A DNA stretch of 64,000 nucleotides from Lepus europaeus (GCF_033115175.1 NC_084835.1:56110948-56174947), one strand, 5' to 3'; positions 22,979 through 33,280 are shown, counted from the first letter of the stretch. The notes: generated by a model from the letters alone, not told the origin. Program-made: numbers and translations.

Positions 22979-23299
22979 ATACTGTTCTTCCTTGATATCC
23001 ACTGGGGATTTGTTCCAGGACCCCCACAGATAACAAAATTCATGAATATTCAAGTCCCTTACATGTTGTATTTGCATGTAGCCCATGCACACCCTCCTGT
23101 AGACGTTGAATCATCTCTAGCTTACATGTAACACCTAGTATAATGTAAATACTATATAGTTTATAGTACATATTCCCTATTGTTTAGAGAATAACGGCAA
23201 GAACAAAAGTCTGCACATGTCCAGTACAGATGCAGTTTCATTCATGGTTGGATGAATCTCTGGGTGTGGAACCCATGGGCCCGGAAGGCCAATTGTAGT
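22979..23299 (+). mobile_element. MER2-type DNA transposon (Tigger MITE)
   Basis: The body follows MER2: GGGGATTTGTTCCAGGACCC, CAAAATTCATGAATATTCAA, TGAATCATCTCTAGCTTACA, CAGTACAGATGCAGTTT and AACCCATGGGCCCGGAAGG. The two ends are near-inverted repeats of each other. Confidence 0.85.
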
Positions 23300-23454
23300 A
23301 AGTAAAAGTGCACCCACAGGACATGCAAAGACCAGCAATGAGAGGAGAGAGAATTAAATAGAATAGGAATGAAGGGACCAGATGGAAGGGAAGGTTTTCT
23401 GTTTTTGTGAGGAACAAATTTAAAGAGCAAAAACCCTTCTGGGCAAGAAAAAAG

Positions 23455-24498
23455 TCATGTGGAGCAGGAGATTGTCAGGATGTTTTGTAGCTATTGTGAA
23501 TGGGATTGATCTAAGAAGTTCTTTCTTATTGTCTGTGTATACAAAGGCTATTGATTTTTGTGCATTAATTAATTTTTTTTTTTACTTTTTGACAGGCAGA
23601 GTGGACAGTGAGAGAGAGAGACAGAGAGAAAGGTCTTCCTTTTGCCATTGGTTCACCCTCCAGTGGCCACCGCGGCTGGCGCGCTGAGGCCGGCGCACCA
23701 CACTGTTCTGAAGGCAGGAGCCAGGTGCTTCTGGTCTCCCATGCGGGTGCAGGGCCCAAGCACTTGGGCCATTGTCCACTGCACTCCCGGGCCATGGCAG
23801 AGAGCTGGCCTGGCAGAGTGGCAACCGGTACAGAATCCGGTACCCCGACCGAGAGTAGAACCTGTTGTGCCGGCGCCGCAAAGCGGAAGATTAGCCTGTT
23901 GAGCCACGGCGCCGGCCAGTGCATTAATTTTATATCCTGTCATTTTACCAAACTTTTTTATGAGTTCCAAAAGTCTCTTTGTGGAGTCTTTGGTCCCCCT
24001 AAATATAGAATCATATCATCTGCAAATAAGGCTAATTTGACTTCCTCCTGTCCAACTTGTATTCCTTTGATTTTTTTCCTTGCTTAATGGCTCTGGCTAA
24101 AATTTCCAGGACAATACTGAATAGCAGTGGTGGAAGTTGGCATCCTTTTCAGGTTCTGGATCTTAGTGGGAATGCTTCCAACTTTTCCCCCACTCAATAT
24201 GATGCTCACTGTGAGTTTATCATAAATTTCCATAATTGTGTTGAGGAATGTTCTTCTATACCCAATTTGTCAAGGTTTTCATCATTAAAGGATGTTGTAT
24301 TTTATCAAATGCTTGCTCTGCATCTATTGAGATAATCATATGGTTTGCATTCTTTAATTCATTAATGTGATGTATCACATTTATTGATTAGCAAATGTTG
24401 AGCCATCCCTGCATACTAGGGATAAATCCCGCTTGGTCCAGGTGAATGAGCATCCTGATGTATTGTTGAATTCAGTTAGCTGGTATTTTGTTGAAGGT
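23455..24498 (-). mobile_element. L1M ORF2 fragment, minus
   Basis: Antisense reverse-transcriptase region. CATATCATCTGCAAATAAGG near 24015 is the antisense of the YADD-type catalytic box (here LFADDMI). TGCTCTGCATCTATTGAGAT near 24312 is the antisense of the SIDAEQA stretch. Frameshifts are present. Confidence 0.88.
23571..23918 (-). mobile_element. Young C-repeat SINE in L1M
   Basis: The TSD GTGCATTAATT is perfect at 23560-23570 and 23919-23929. It interrupts L1 coding sequence cleanly. Confidence 0.97.
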
Positions 24499-24930
24499 TA
24501 TAAAATCAACATACAAAAAACAGTAGCTTTTTCATATGCCAATAACAAACTCGATGAAAGAGAAATCAAGAAAGAAACTCCATATGTAATAGCCACAAAA
24601 ATGAAATATTTAGGAATAATTTAGCCAAAGAAGTGAAAGAGCTCTACAATGAAAATGATAAAACATTTATGAAATAAATCATCAAGGACACACAAAAAAA
24701 ATGGAAAGATACTCCTTGATCATGGATTGGAAGAATTAATATCATTAAAATGTCTGTACTAGCTAAAGCAATCTATAGATTCAACGTATTCACTACCAAA
24801 ATACCAATGAGATTCTTCACAGAATTTGAAAAAAATCCTAAAAATTCACATGGAACCACAAAAGATCCAGAATAGCCAAAGTAATCCTGAGCAAAAGAAC
24901 ACAAAAATAGTAATAATAATAAAGCTGGAG

Positions 24931-25247
24931 GCCGGCGCCGTGGCTCAACAGGCTAATCCTCTGCCTTGCGGCGCCGGCACACCAGGTTCTAGTCCCGGTT
25001 GGGGCGCCGGATTCTATCCCGGTTGCCCCTCTTCCAGGCCAGCTCTCTGCTATAGCCTGGGAAGGCAGTGGAGGATGGCCCAAGTGCTTGGGCCCTGCAC
25101 CTGCATGGGAGACCAGGAGAAGCTCCTGGCTCCTGGCTTCGGATCAGCTCAATGTGCCAGCCGCAGCGGCCATTGGAGGGTGAACCAACGGCAATAAGGA
25201 AGACCTTTCTCTCTGTCTCTCTCTCTATCCACTCTGCCTGTTAATAA
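24931..25247 (+). mobile_element. Young C-repeat SINE in L1M
   Basis: A 20-bp TSD ending TAAAGCTGGAG lies at 24911-24930 and 25248-25267. The element ends CTGCCTGT with no A run; the (TAA)n of the target follows directly. Confidence 0.96.
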
Positions 25248-26152
25248 TAATAATAATAAAGCTGGAGGCATCACGATTCCTTATCTCAAAGCATATTACA
25301 AAGCTATAGTAATTAAAACAGCAAGGTACTGGCATAAAAACTGACACAGATTAATGAAATAGAATGGAGAGGCCAGAAATGAATCCGTGTACACATAGCC
25401 AACTGATTTTTGACAGAAGTGTCAGGAACATACATTGGAGAATGGATAGTCTCTTCAATAAATGGTGCAGGCAAAACCAGATATATATATTTAGAAAATG
25501 AAATTACATCCTTATCTGTTACCATATACAAAAATTAACTCAAGATGGATCAAAGACCTAAATTTAAGATCTGACTGAATGGAATTGCTAGCAGAAAATG
25601 CTGGGGAAAATTCTTGAAGACTTGGGTGTGGGTGATGACTCCTTATATAAGACCCCAAAAGCACAGGCAACAAAACCAAAACTAGACAAAGGGGCTTATA
25701 GCAAACTCAGAAGCTTTGGCATAGCAAAGGAATCAATCAATAGAGTGAAGAGACATCTGAAAGAATGGGAGAAAATATCTGCAAGCTATTAATCCAACAA
25801 GGATTAATATCCAGAATATACCAGCCACTCAGAAAGCCAAGAACTAGAACAAATCCAGGTAAGAATTGGACAAAGGACCTGGATAGACAGTTCTGAAAAG
25901 AAGAAATACAAATGGCCAACAAATCTATGAAAAAATACTCAATGTCATTAGTTGTCAGAGAAATGCAAATCAAAACCACACTGAGATATCATTTCCCCTT
26001 GTCACAACTGCTGTTATCCAAAAGTTGGAGAGCAACAAGCGCTGGAGAAAACGTGGCGAGAGGGGCAGTCCTGGCACTGCTGGAGGGAGTGTCAACTGGT
26101 GCAGCTGCCGTGGAAAACAGTGGGGAGAGTTTTGGCTAAAATATGTTATTTT

Positions 26153-26490
26153 TTTTTATTTTTTTTAATTTATTTTTTGACAGGCAGAATTATTGAGAGA
26201 GAGAGAGACAGAGAGAAGGGTCTTCCTTCCGTTGGTTCACCCACCAAATGGCTGCTATGACCAGCGTGCTGCACCAATCCAAAGCCAGGAGCCAGGTGCT
26301 TCCTTCTGGTCTCCCATGCAGGTGCAGGGCCCAAGGACCTGGGCCATCCTCCACTGCCTTCCCGGGCTACAGCAGAGAGCTGGCCTGGAAGAGGAGCAAC
26401 CGGGACAGAATCCGGCGCCCCAACCGGGACTAGAACCCGGTGTGCCGGCGCTGCAGGCGGAGGATTAGCCTAGTGAGCCGAGGCGCCGGC
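26153..26490 (-). mobile_element. Young C-repeat SINE, minus
   Basis: A 17-bp TSD (CTAAAATATGTTATTTT) is perfect at 26136-26152 and 26491-26507. Confidence 0.97.
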
Positions 26491-26507
26491 CTAAAATATG
26501 TTATTTT

Positions 26508-26827
26508 ATTTACTTGAAAGAGTTACACAGAGACAGAAAGAGAGGCAGAGAGAGAGAGAGAGAGAGAGAGGTCTTCCATCCGATGGTTCACTTCCCAGTT
26601 GGCTCCAACAGCTGGAGATGGGCCGATCCAAAGCCAGGAGCAAGGACCTTCTTCCAGGTCTCCCACGTGGGTGCTGGGGTCCAAGGACTTGGGCCATCTT
26701 CCACTGCTTTCCCAGGCCATAGCAGAGAGCTGGATCAGAAGTGGGGCAACCAGGATTCAAACCAGCATCCATATGGGATGCCGGCACTGCAGGCGGCGGC
26801 CTTACCAGCTATGCCACAGCGCCAGAC
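26508..26827 (-). mobile_element. C-repeat SINE, minus
   Basis: ATTTACTTGAAAGAGTTACAC tail side, (GA)n stretch, head CCACAGCGCCAGAC. The preceding SINE inserted at its tail. Confidence 0.93.
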
Positions 26828-26857
26828 TCAAGATTTCTTTAAAAACTAGAAATACGG

Positions 26858-27770
26858 AGGAGCGGCAATATGGCGGAATAGGAAGGGAGCACATTGATAG
26901 TTCAGCAAGACACACAGGTTAATAAAAGTGGAGATACTGCAGGGTCAAGGAAGAGTAGGGGAAGAAACAGCAGCGGAAACTCTTCCGGAACTAGTGATTC
27001 ACAGTGGACCTGCGTGGAGAGCGTGGAAGCCCAAGTTTGGGAAACCAGCAGCAGACTCAACGCACCAGCGCTGGAACGCGAGGTGAGCCGAACCTCAATA
27101 GCCTGAGACACCAGTGGGCAAGCAGAAAGAGGCGGCTAGAGGGAAAAGGTCACCAGGCTAACTAGAAGAGAGAGAGGGAAAAAAAAAAAAAAGTGACCGA
27201 AACGGACACGAGTTTCGCTCTCTCTGCTCACCCCTCAAAGGCGAGCAAGACAAAGAGCAGCCGCCATTTTGACATACGTCATAAGCAGGGCGACCTCAGG
27301 TCTGCACCGGCCCAGAGCCTAGCAGAAAAACCTGACTCTGGGGGGAGGGGTGAAATAACAGGAGATTAGGATCTAACTTGGCAACCCAATGGGAGACTGC
27401 AGGAGAATTGGAGCCCACACCGAGGGCAGCAGAGATTCCCTGTGTGGTCCTTGGGAAAGAGCTTCCGATCTCTGGCTCCTGTGGGTATATCATTTGCCTG
27501 CTAACTACCTCCAATTACGTTCAGCTGTGCGGAATTACTTCCCTTTTGAATCAAAAAAAAAAAAGAAAGAAAAGAAAGAGAGATTTACCACGCCTAACCT
27601 GGGAGTGTCATCTTTGACACACCCTCAACCCTGAGGAACCAAAACAGAGCTCTCAGGCCACACCCATCTCAAGCCTCTAAGGCTCCACCGAAAGCAGACA
27701 GTCCACTTAATATAGAGCCATAGTGTAACAAGAAAAAAACACCACAGTGAAGAAACAAAATATCTCCAAC
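26858..27770 (+). promoter_or_regulatory. L1 5' UTR with YY1-like site
   Basis: The element opens GGAGGAGCGGCAATATGGCG. The CAATATGGCGG word fits the YY1 motif that sits at the same place in primate L1 5' UTRs and fixes the transcription start. The rest is GC-moderate with an A run at 27179-27192. Promoter activity is inferred. Confidence 0.65.
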
Positions 27771-27821
27771 AAGCCATACAACAAACGCAAAAACCGAAGT
27801 AACAAGAACAAGGAAGACACT

Positions 27822-28805
27822 ATGACGTCCCCAAATGAAAAAGACACCCCAATTCAAGATTATGAAGATGATGAGATAGAAGAAATGCAAGAAGCGGATC
27901 TCAAAAAATTGATAAGAACATTAAGAAGTTCTCAAAAACAAATTCTTGAACTACAGAAATCCTTAATGGACAAGATAGAAAATCTCTCTCGTGAAAATGA
28001 AATATTAAGGAGGAATCAACATGAAATGAGAGAACTAGTAGAACAAGAAACTGTGATAGTGACAAAAAACCACAATGAAATGAAGAACTCAATAGATCAA
28101 ATGACAAACACATTAGAGAGCCTTAAAAACAGAATGGGTAAAGCAGAAGAGAGAATATCAGCCTTAGAAGACAGAGAACAGGAAAGGAAACAGTCAAACC
28201 AAAGAAAAGAAGAGGAAATTAGAAATCTAAAAAATATTGTCGGGAATCTACAGGATACTATTAAAAAACCTAATATTCGGATTCTAGGAGTTCCTGAAGG
28301 CATGGAGAGGAAGAAAGGATTAGAAGGCATTTTCAGTGAGATACTAGCAGAAAATTTCCCAGGTTTGGAGGACAGAGGCATCTTAGTACAGGAAGCTTAT
28401 AGAACCCCTAATAATCATGACCAAAAGAGATCCTCACCACGACATGTTGTAATCAAACTCACCACAGTGAAACATAAAGAAAAGATTCTAAAATGTGCAA
28501 GAGAGAAACGTCAGATTACTCTCAGAGGATCTCCAATTAGACTCACAGCAGACTTCTCATCAGAAACCCTACAAGCTAGAAGGGAATGGCGAGACATAGC
28601 CCAGGTACTAAGAGAGAAAAACTGCCAGCCCAGAATATTATATCCTGCAAAGCTCTCATTTGTGAATGAAGGTGAAATTAAGACTTTTCATAGCAAACAG
28701 AAACTGAAAGAATTTGTTGCCACTCATCCTGCCCTGCAAAAGATGCTTAAAGGTGTGTTACACACAGAAACACAGAAACATGGTCACCAATATGAAAGAA
28801 GGTAA
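27822..28805 (+). CDS. L1 ORF1 protein (RNA-binding, coiled-coil)
   Basis: The open frame covers 27747-28805 and ends at TAA. ORF1p is the L1 RNA-binding trimer that packages L1 RNA in cytoplasmic particles and assists target-primed reverse transcription. From the first ATG (27822) it gives 327 residues: a charged N-terminus, a coiled coil from about residue 35 to 150 (leucine heptads, EKIENL-type repeats), an RRM with PNIRILGVPEG near residue 155, and a C-terminal domain with RHVVIKL and RILYPAKLSF. The minus-strand copy at 20931 has an ATG where this copy has AAG (27771-27773), so the ancestral start, 17 codons upstream, is lost and translation would have to use 27822. No internal stop or frameshift is present, which is unusual for a genomic copy. 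Confidence 0.8.
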   Translation: MTSPNEKDTPIQDYEDDEIEEMQEADLKKLIRTLRSSQKQILELQKSLMDKIENLSRENEILRRNQHEMRELVEQETVIVTKNHNEMKNSIDQMTNTLESLKNRMGKAEERISALEDREQERKQSNQRKEEEIRNLKNIVGNLQDTIKKPNIRILGVPEGMERKKGLEGIFSEILAENFPGLEDRGILVQEAYRTPNNHDQKRSSPRHVVIKLTTVKHKEKILKCAREKRQITLRGSPIRLTADFSSETLQARREWRDIAQVLREKNCQPRILYPAKLSFVNEGEIKTFHSKQKLKEFVATHPALQKMLKGVLHTETQKHGHQYERR

Positions 28806-29769
28806 AGGAAGGAAACCTCACAGCAAAAGATCACAGGAAGCTCAATTTCTCTTTGACATAGAATTAAACTCTGATGCTCTGTTAAAGCAATGTGTTAAAG
28901 TAATCTAAAAACAAAAAGCAATGCAAATCAATTGGCAATCTACAAAAGAGTTAAAGATTTTAAAAGCTATTATTAAAATTGCTATATTGGTCTATTATGC
29001 TATGTTATATGTGTGTACATATTGTATGTCCACATAGGAAATTTTATTAAGAGTTTTATTTTAAATGGCTTATAGATAAGATTGTCCATAAATTTAAGCT
29101 GCTAAAATCAATCAAAGATACATTTTAATTTGTGTGACCTGAATCAGTGTATCATATGTTTTAAACTTGTTGGTAGAAAGAAACTAAAAACATTTTAGAT
29201 GGTTGTGCTTAAGTTTACTGGTTAAACAAACTACACCATGTTAGATATTTAAGAGGTGTTTTCAAATACATGATTCTTAAAATTTATAGAAGGCATTGGA
29301 CCTTCTGGTAAATGTTTTCTTAAGTTGTTATCTAATGGTTGAAACGGTTTGCTAAGTATTCATGTGATATTGCTATTGTCAGCAAGCGATCTAGGACTTG
29401 CTCCCTCATTTCTCTATTCTAAGCCCAACTTGTTCTTTCATTTCTCTATTCTCCTCAAGGTAGGAAACTAATTCTATTATGAAGGAATCTGTAGGACGCA
29501 CAATTTAATCTTTAGACCTTATAAAAGAGATGGCCAACATTTTTCTGTAATAGCATAGCCAAAATAAGAGCTTAAATAATAATCTCATAGCTAGATTCAC
29601 TTCGCCATCAGCCAAGTATACAGTAAGTAGAAAAAACCTCCCTTTCAGACCAAAGGGAAAGAAAGTTTTAAAGTGAGAACATAATTTTCCTCATGGGCAT
29701 TGTCTACCTTAGAAAAACTACTACAGAACATGCCTGTGACTATAGACTTGTAGTTCAGGCCACCGAAGA
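28806..29769 (+). other. Non-L1-like spacer in the chimera
   Basis: AT-rich, non-coding, with stops in all frames. ORF2 should begin here but neither an endonuclease start nor any ORF2 word was seen. Origin unknown; it could be eroded retroviral sequence 5' of the gag-like part. Confidence 0.45.
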
Positions 29770-30240
29770 TTAGAGATGGGACTTGGGCACTCCCTTGACT
29801 TGCATCCTCTGGTCTGCTTTAACACAAACCAGGAGGAAAAGAAAGCTCGGCATCAGAAGCAATGGGTGGCAGGCCTATTAATGGCTGATCTGTACAGTGA
29901 TCTGCCCTCAAGGAGACCCAACAGGCCAGTCCACTGCAGTGGCTTTCAATGTGGTAAGCCTGGGCTTCAGCAGAAGTCAGCTTGTGAAGAGCCCTGGCAG
30001 CTCTGCCAAGAGTTGGATCACTGGAAATGGACCTGCCCTGGAGTCGAAGGATGCCCAGGTCAGAGCCACAGATCTTATTGGCTCTAAGCTGAAAAGCCCT
30101 TCACTCAGCCCAGCTTCCAAAGTGACCACTGCAGCTGAGGGGACGGCCAAGTAGGGTCAGCAACATTGCAGGCAGAACTGTAAACTTCTTGTTAGAGATG
30201 CCACCTGCCTTTACCTGGCCAGCTCTCCTCCCAGGCCAGC
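29770..30240 (+). pseudogene. Degraded ERV gag nucleocapsid / protease-like
   Basis: In frame 29776-30087 a lysine/arginine-rich stretch (NQEEKKARHQKQ, then a LLMA word) precedes two broken CCHC zinc knuckles, the order seen at the end of class I (gamma-type) gag. The first knuckle keeps the second Cys, GKPG and the last Cys, but its first Cys is Gly and its His is Leu. The second keeps C-x4-H-x4-C (CQELDHWKWTC), with its first Cys now Trp. After a stop and a frame change, about 30170-30215 encodes AGRTVNFLLE, resembling the lead-in to the retroviral protease active site; the DTG itself is destroyed. It cannot encode a working protein. The assignment is from motif spacing only. Confidence 0.55.
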
Positions 30241-30639
30241 TAAGTAATGAAAGTCAACAGAGTGCCTTCCCCTAGGAGGTTCACACTTCCCTTAGGATAT
30301 ACCCCATGTGAAGAGATAGTTAGGTCTGGGCCTCTTAACTTACAAGGCCTAAAGCCCACCAGATTATTATCAAGCCCGTTCTATCAGGTTCCATTTGCCT
30401 CTCAATCAGAAAAATTAATTGTAGCTTAGACAGCACCTTTCTTAGCTCCTCTAGTAATGACTCTGTCCTTTGTTCTAGACCCTGTCTAGCACACTTGGGC
30501 CTCATTCCTTTATAATCATAACCTCTACTCTACTACCAATGGCTCTACTCCCAACCTGTGTGTACTGATGTATAATTTTCCTGTATAATTGTACCTGTAT
30601 AATTGTTCAAACCTGGTAAATGCCACTCTTAGGATCATT

Positions 30640-31111
30640 GGTTACTATCCTCACTTTGTCTTTTATTACCTTGTCTAAATATGATCAGAGTCGGCAAACG
30701 TGGAAGGCTTCCATAGCCTTGGCAACTCATGACGACAGCCTAGGGTGGTTACTGGCACCATAAACTAGAGTGTCAATTTGTTGGGTCAACAACAGGAGTC
30801 ACTGTGCACTTGCTCCTCATGTGGGATCTCTGTCCTTAATGTGCTGTACATTTTGATTTAATGCTATAACTAGTACTCAAACAGTATGTTTCACTTTGTG
30901 TTTCTATGTGGGTGCAAACTGTTGAACTCTTTATACTAAATTGATCTTCTGTATATAAAGAGAATTGAAAATGAATCTTGATGCAAATGGAATGGGAGAG
31001 GGAGCGGGAGAGGGGAGGGTTGCGGGTGGGAGGGAAGCTATGGGAGGGGGAAGCCATTGTAATCCATAAGCTGTACACTGGAAATTTATATTCATTAAAT
31101 AAAAGTTAAAA
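30640..31111 (+). other. L1 3' UTR of the chimera
   Basis: The end ATTTATATTCATTAAATAAA followed by an A run matches what I know of rabbit L1 3' ends. The poly(A) signal AATAAA is at 31098-31103. The left limit of true L1 3' UTR is uncertain. Confidence 0.7.
30991..31053 (+). repeat. G-rich polypurine tract in L1 3' UTR
   Basis: Repeated GGGAG/GGGTGGG runs on the plus strand could form a G-quadruplex. A G-rich tract at this place is a conserved property of mammalian L1 3' UTRs. Confidence 0.8.
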
Positions 31112-31559
31112 AAAAACTAGAAATACACTTGCCTTATGATCCAATGATCCCACTACTGGGTATATAGCCAGAGATATGAACTGATTTTACCTAAGATACC
31201 TGATCTACCATGTTTATAACAGCACTGTTCACAACAGCCAAAACATGAAATCAACCAAGGTGTCTATCACCAGATGAATGGATAAAGAAAATGTGGTATA
31301 AGTATTATAATATTATTAAGCTACAAAAAAGAACAAAATTCTATCATTTGCCACAGAAAGGATGGCACTGGAGGACATTAGATTGAGTGAAATAAGCCAG
31401 CAACAGAAAGACAAATATCACATGTTCTCCCTTATATGTGTGAGCTAAAATCTAAAAAGAAAGAAATGCCTGAGTGTATCATTTTGCTGCAAATATGGTG
31501 TTTTGTCAACGTTTGAAAGAGTTGTCAAACAAATTGGGAAGAATTATATATTACATAAT

Positions 31560-32100
31560 TTTAATGATTTTGTGACTTTAAAAATGTATATCAATGAAGT
31601 TAAACATCTTCTTTTGTGCATAGCCTCTGCCTATTTTCTTAATGGACTACGGTGTTTTTCTTTCTTTTTTTTTTAAGATTTATTTTATTTATTTGAAAGA
31701 CAGAGTTACATAGAGAGGTAGATCCAGAGAGACAGAGAAAGGTCTTCCATCCTCTGTTTTACACCCCAAATGGCTGCAACAGCCAGAGCTGAGCTGACCT
31801 GAAGCCAGGAGCCAGGAGCTTCTTCTGGGTCTCCCACATAGGTGTAGGGACCCAAGGTCTTGAGCCATCTTCTACTGCTTTCCCAGGCCATAGCAGAGAG
31901 CTGGATTGGAAGAGGAACAGCTGGGACTAGAACCAGTACCCGTGTGGGATGCCAGCCAGGGCTTTAACCCACTGCGCCATAGCACTCAACCTGATGTTTT
32001 TACTTTTTATTTGTTGAACTCTTTATTTAGTGGAGGCAATAAGCCTATTATTATAATGTAAGATGCCCACACCCCATATTGCAGGAACTAGCTCTGATTT
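31560..32100 (-). mobile_element. Old L1M fragment, minus, split by a SINE
   Basis: GAAGTTAAACATCTTC..., GCCTATTTTCTTAATGGAC and, after the SINE, TTTATTTGTTGAACTCTTTA are antisense L1 words. Confidence 0.6.
31665..31990 (-). mobile_element. C-repeat SINE in L1M
   Basis: T run, AAGATTTATTTTATTTATTTG, ending ACTGCGCCATAGCACTC. A TGTTTTT repeat is at both flanks. Confidence 0.92.
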
Positions 32101-32119
32101 TTTTCTTTCTTTCTTTCTT

Positions 32120-32767
32120 TTTTTTTTTTTTTAAAGATTTATCTTATGGGCTGGCACTGTGGTGCAGCGAGTCAGAGCCCCAGCCTGCAGTGTCAGCATT
32201 CCATGTGGGTGCTGGTTTGAGTCCCGGCTGCTCCACTTCCAATCCAGCTCTCTGCTATGGCCTGGGAAAGCAGCAGAAGATGGTCCCAGTCCTTGAGCCC
32301 CTTCACCTACATGGGAGACCTGGAAGAAGTTCCTCATTCCTGGCTTCAGATCAGCTTAGCTCTGGCTATTGCAGCTATTTGGAGACTAAACCAGTGGATG
32401 GAAGACCTCCCTCTCTCTCTCTGTCTCTACCCCTCTCTGTAACTCTTTCAAATAAATAATAAAATAAATCTTTTAAAATTATCTTATTTATTTGAAAGGC
32501 AGAGTTACAAAGAGAGAGGTATTCCATCTGCTGGTTCATTCCCCAAATGGCTGCAATGATTCGAGCTGTGGCAGGCCACAACCAGAGCCAGGAGCTTCAT
32601 CTGAGTCTCCCACGTGGTTGCAGGGGCCCAAGAATTTGGGCTGTCTTTGCTGCCTGCCCAGGCACATTAGCAGGGAGCTGGATCAGAAGTGGAGCAGCTG
32701 GGACTTGAAGCAGCACCCATATGGGATGGCAGGCAGCAGCTTTATCTGCTAGGGTACAAGGCCGGTC
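32120..32767 (-). mobile_element. C-repeat SINE, minus, split near its tail
   Basis: The tail part (T run to 32148) and the body (32488-32767) are separated by a plus-strand SINE. Confidence 0.88.
32158..32478 (+). mobile_element. C-repeat SINE nested in a SINE tail
   Basis: The TSD TTATCTTAT lies at 32149-32157 and 32479-32487. Head GGGCTGGCACTGTGGTGC. Confidence 0.94.
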
Positions 32768-32850
32768 TCCTAGCTCTGACTCTTGACACTAGCTTCTTGC
32801 TAAAGCAGATGCTTGGAGGGAGCAGTGACGGCTCAACAAACTGGGTCCTG
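32768..32850 (+). mobile_element. Old SINE fragment
   Basis: GACACTAGCTTCTTGCTAAAG and GGCTCAACAAACTGGGTCC belong to the middle of an older copy cut by the next SINE. Confidence 0.6.
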
Positions 32851-33099
32851 GGCCTGCACTGTGACATAAGAAGTTATGACGCCATCTGCTACACCAGCAT
32901 CCCATATGGGCACTGGTTCGAGTCCTGGCTGTTCCTCTTCTCATCCAGCTCCCTGCTATGGTCTGGGAAAGCAGCAAAGGATGACCCAAATGTTTGGGCC
33001 CCTGCATCCACGTGGGAGACCTGAAAGAAACTTCTGGTTCCTGGCCCAGCCCAGGCTTTTGCAGCAGCCATTTGGGGAGTGAACCAGAGGATGAAAGAC

Positions 33100-33145
<46 letters not shown>

Positions 33146-33205
33146 CTCCTCTCTCTGTGTAACTCTGACTTTCAAATAAATAAATCTTTTTTAAAAAAAA
33201 GCTAT
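32851..33205 (+). mobile_element. C-repeat SINE
   Basis: GCCTGCACTGTGACATAAG head, long CT stretch at 33101-33140, CAAATAAATAAATC tail. Confidence 0.93.
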
Positions 33206-33280
33206 GGATATCAAATTCTTTTGCACCAAAACAGATTTATCTTTTAATTCCATTTTCCCACACTCTTTTTGAAGTACACA
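33206..33280 (-). mobile_element. Mariner end remnant
   Basis: CTTTTGCACCAAAACAGATTT then CTTTTTGAAGTACAC repeats the order of the blocks near 8400-8500. Confidence 0.45.

Larger units (their letters stand above)
26858..31111 (+). mobile_element. Chimeric half-L1 with ERV-like segment
   Basis: This is one 4.25-kb insertion. The sequence AAAAACTAGAAATAC flanks it at 26843-26857 and 31112-31126, and it ends in AATAAA plus an A run. In order it has an L1 5' UTR (26858-27770), ORF1 (to 28805), about 1.8 kb of non-L1-like DNA including a retroviral gag/protease-like stretch (29770-30240), and an L1 3' UTR (about 30640-31111). No endonuclease or reverse transcriptase is present. The TSD at both ends shows that the unit was copied in as a whole, so the RNA template was already chimeric, or an ORF2 deletion happened inside it later. 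The layout equals known HAL1 (half-L1) elements, which are ORF1-only and rely on L1 machinery in trans. Confidence 0.85.
24499..31470 (+). mobile_element. L1M ORF2 3' part, plus, with insertions
   Basis: Sense L1 sequence runs at 24499-24930, 25268-26135 and 31127-31470. Landmarks are ACTGGCATAAAAACTGACAC, TCTCTTCAATAAATGGTGCA, CAAAAGCACAGGCAACAAA, CCCACTACTGGGTATATAGC and CACATGTTCTCCCTTATATG. It is heavily mutated. It hosts three SINEs and the 4.25-kb chimeric element. Confidence 0.88.

Noticed and set aside
22979-23299. Possible conserved non-coding element
   Set aside because: The order of words fits the MER2 DNA transposon from end to end.
24931-25247. tRNA gene from the A/B box-like head of the SINE
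   Set aside because: The C-repeat head descends from a tRNA but cannot fold into a full cloverleaf. The same holds for all copies in the window.
25598-26139. Short open frames resembling a protein with [12 protein letters not shown]
   Set aside because: They are surviving windows of a mutated L1M ORF2.
29776-30087. Possible host zinc-knuckle gene
   Set aside because: Key Cys/His residues are replaced, stops follow at once, and it lies inside a retrotransposed unit with a TSD.
33095-33145. CRISPR-like or satellite repeat array
   Set aside because: Only a CT-rich SINE segment; no spacer-repeat structure exists anywhere in the window.
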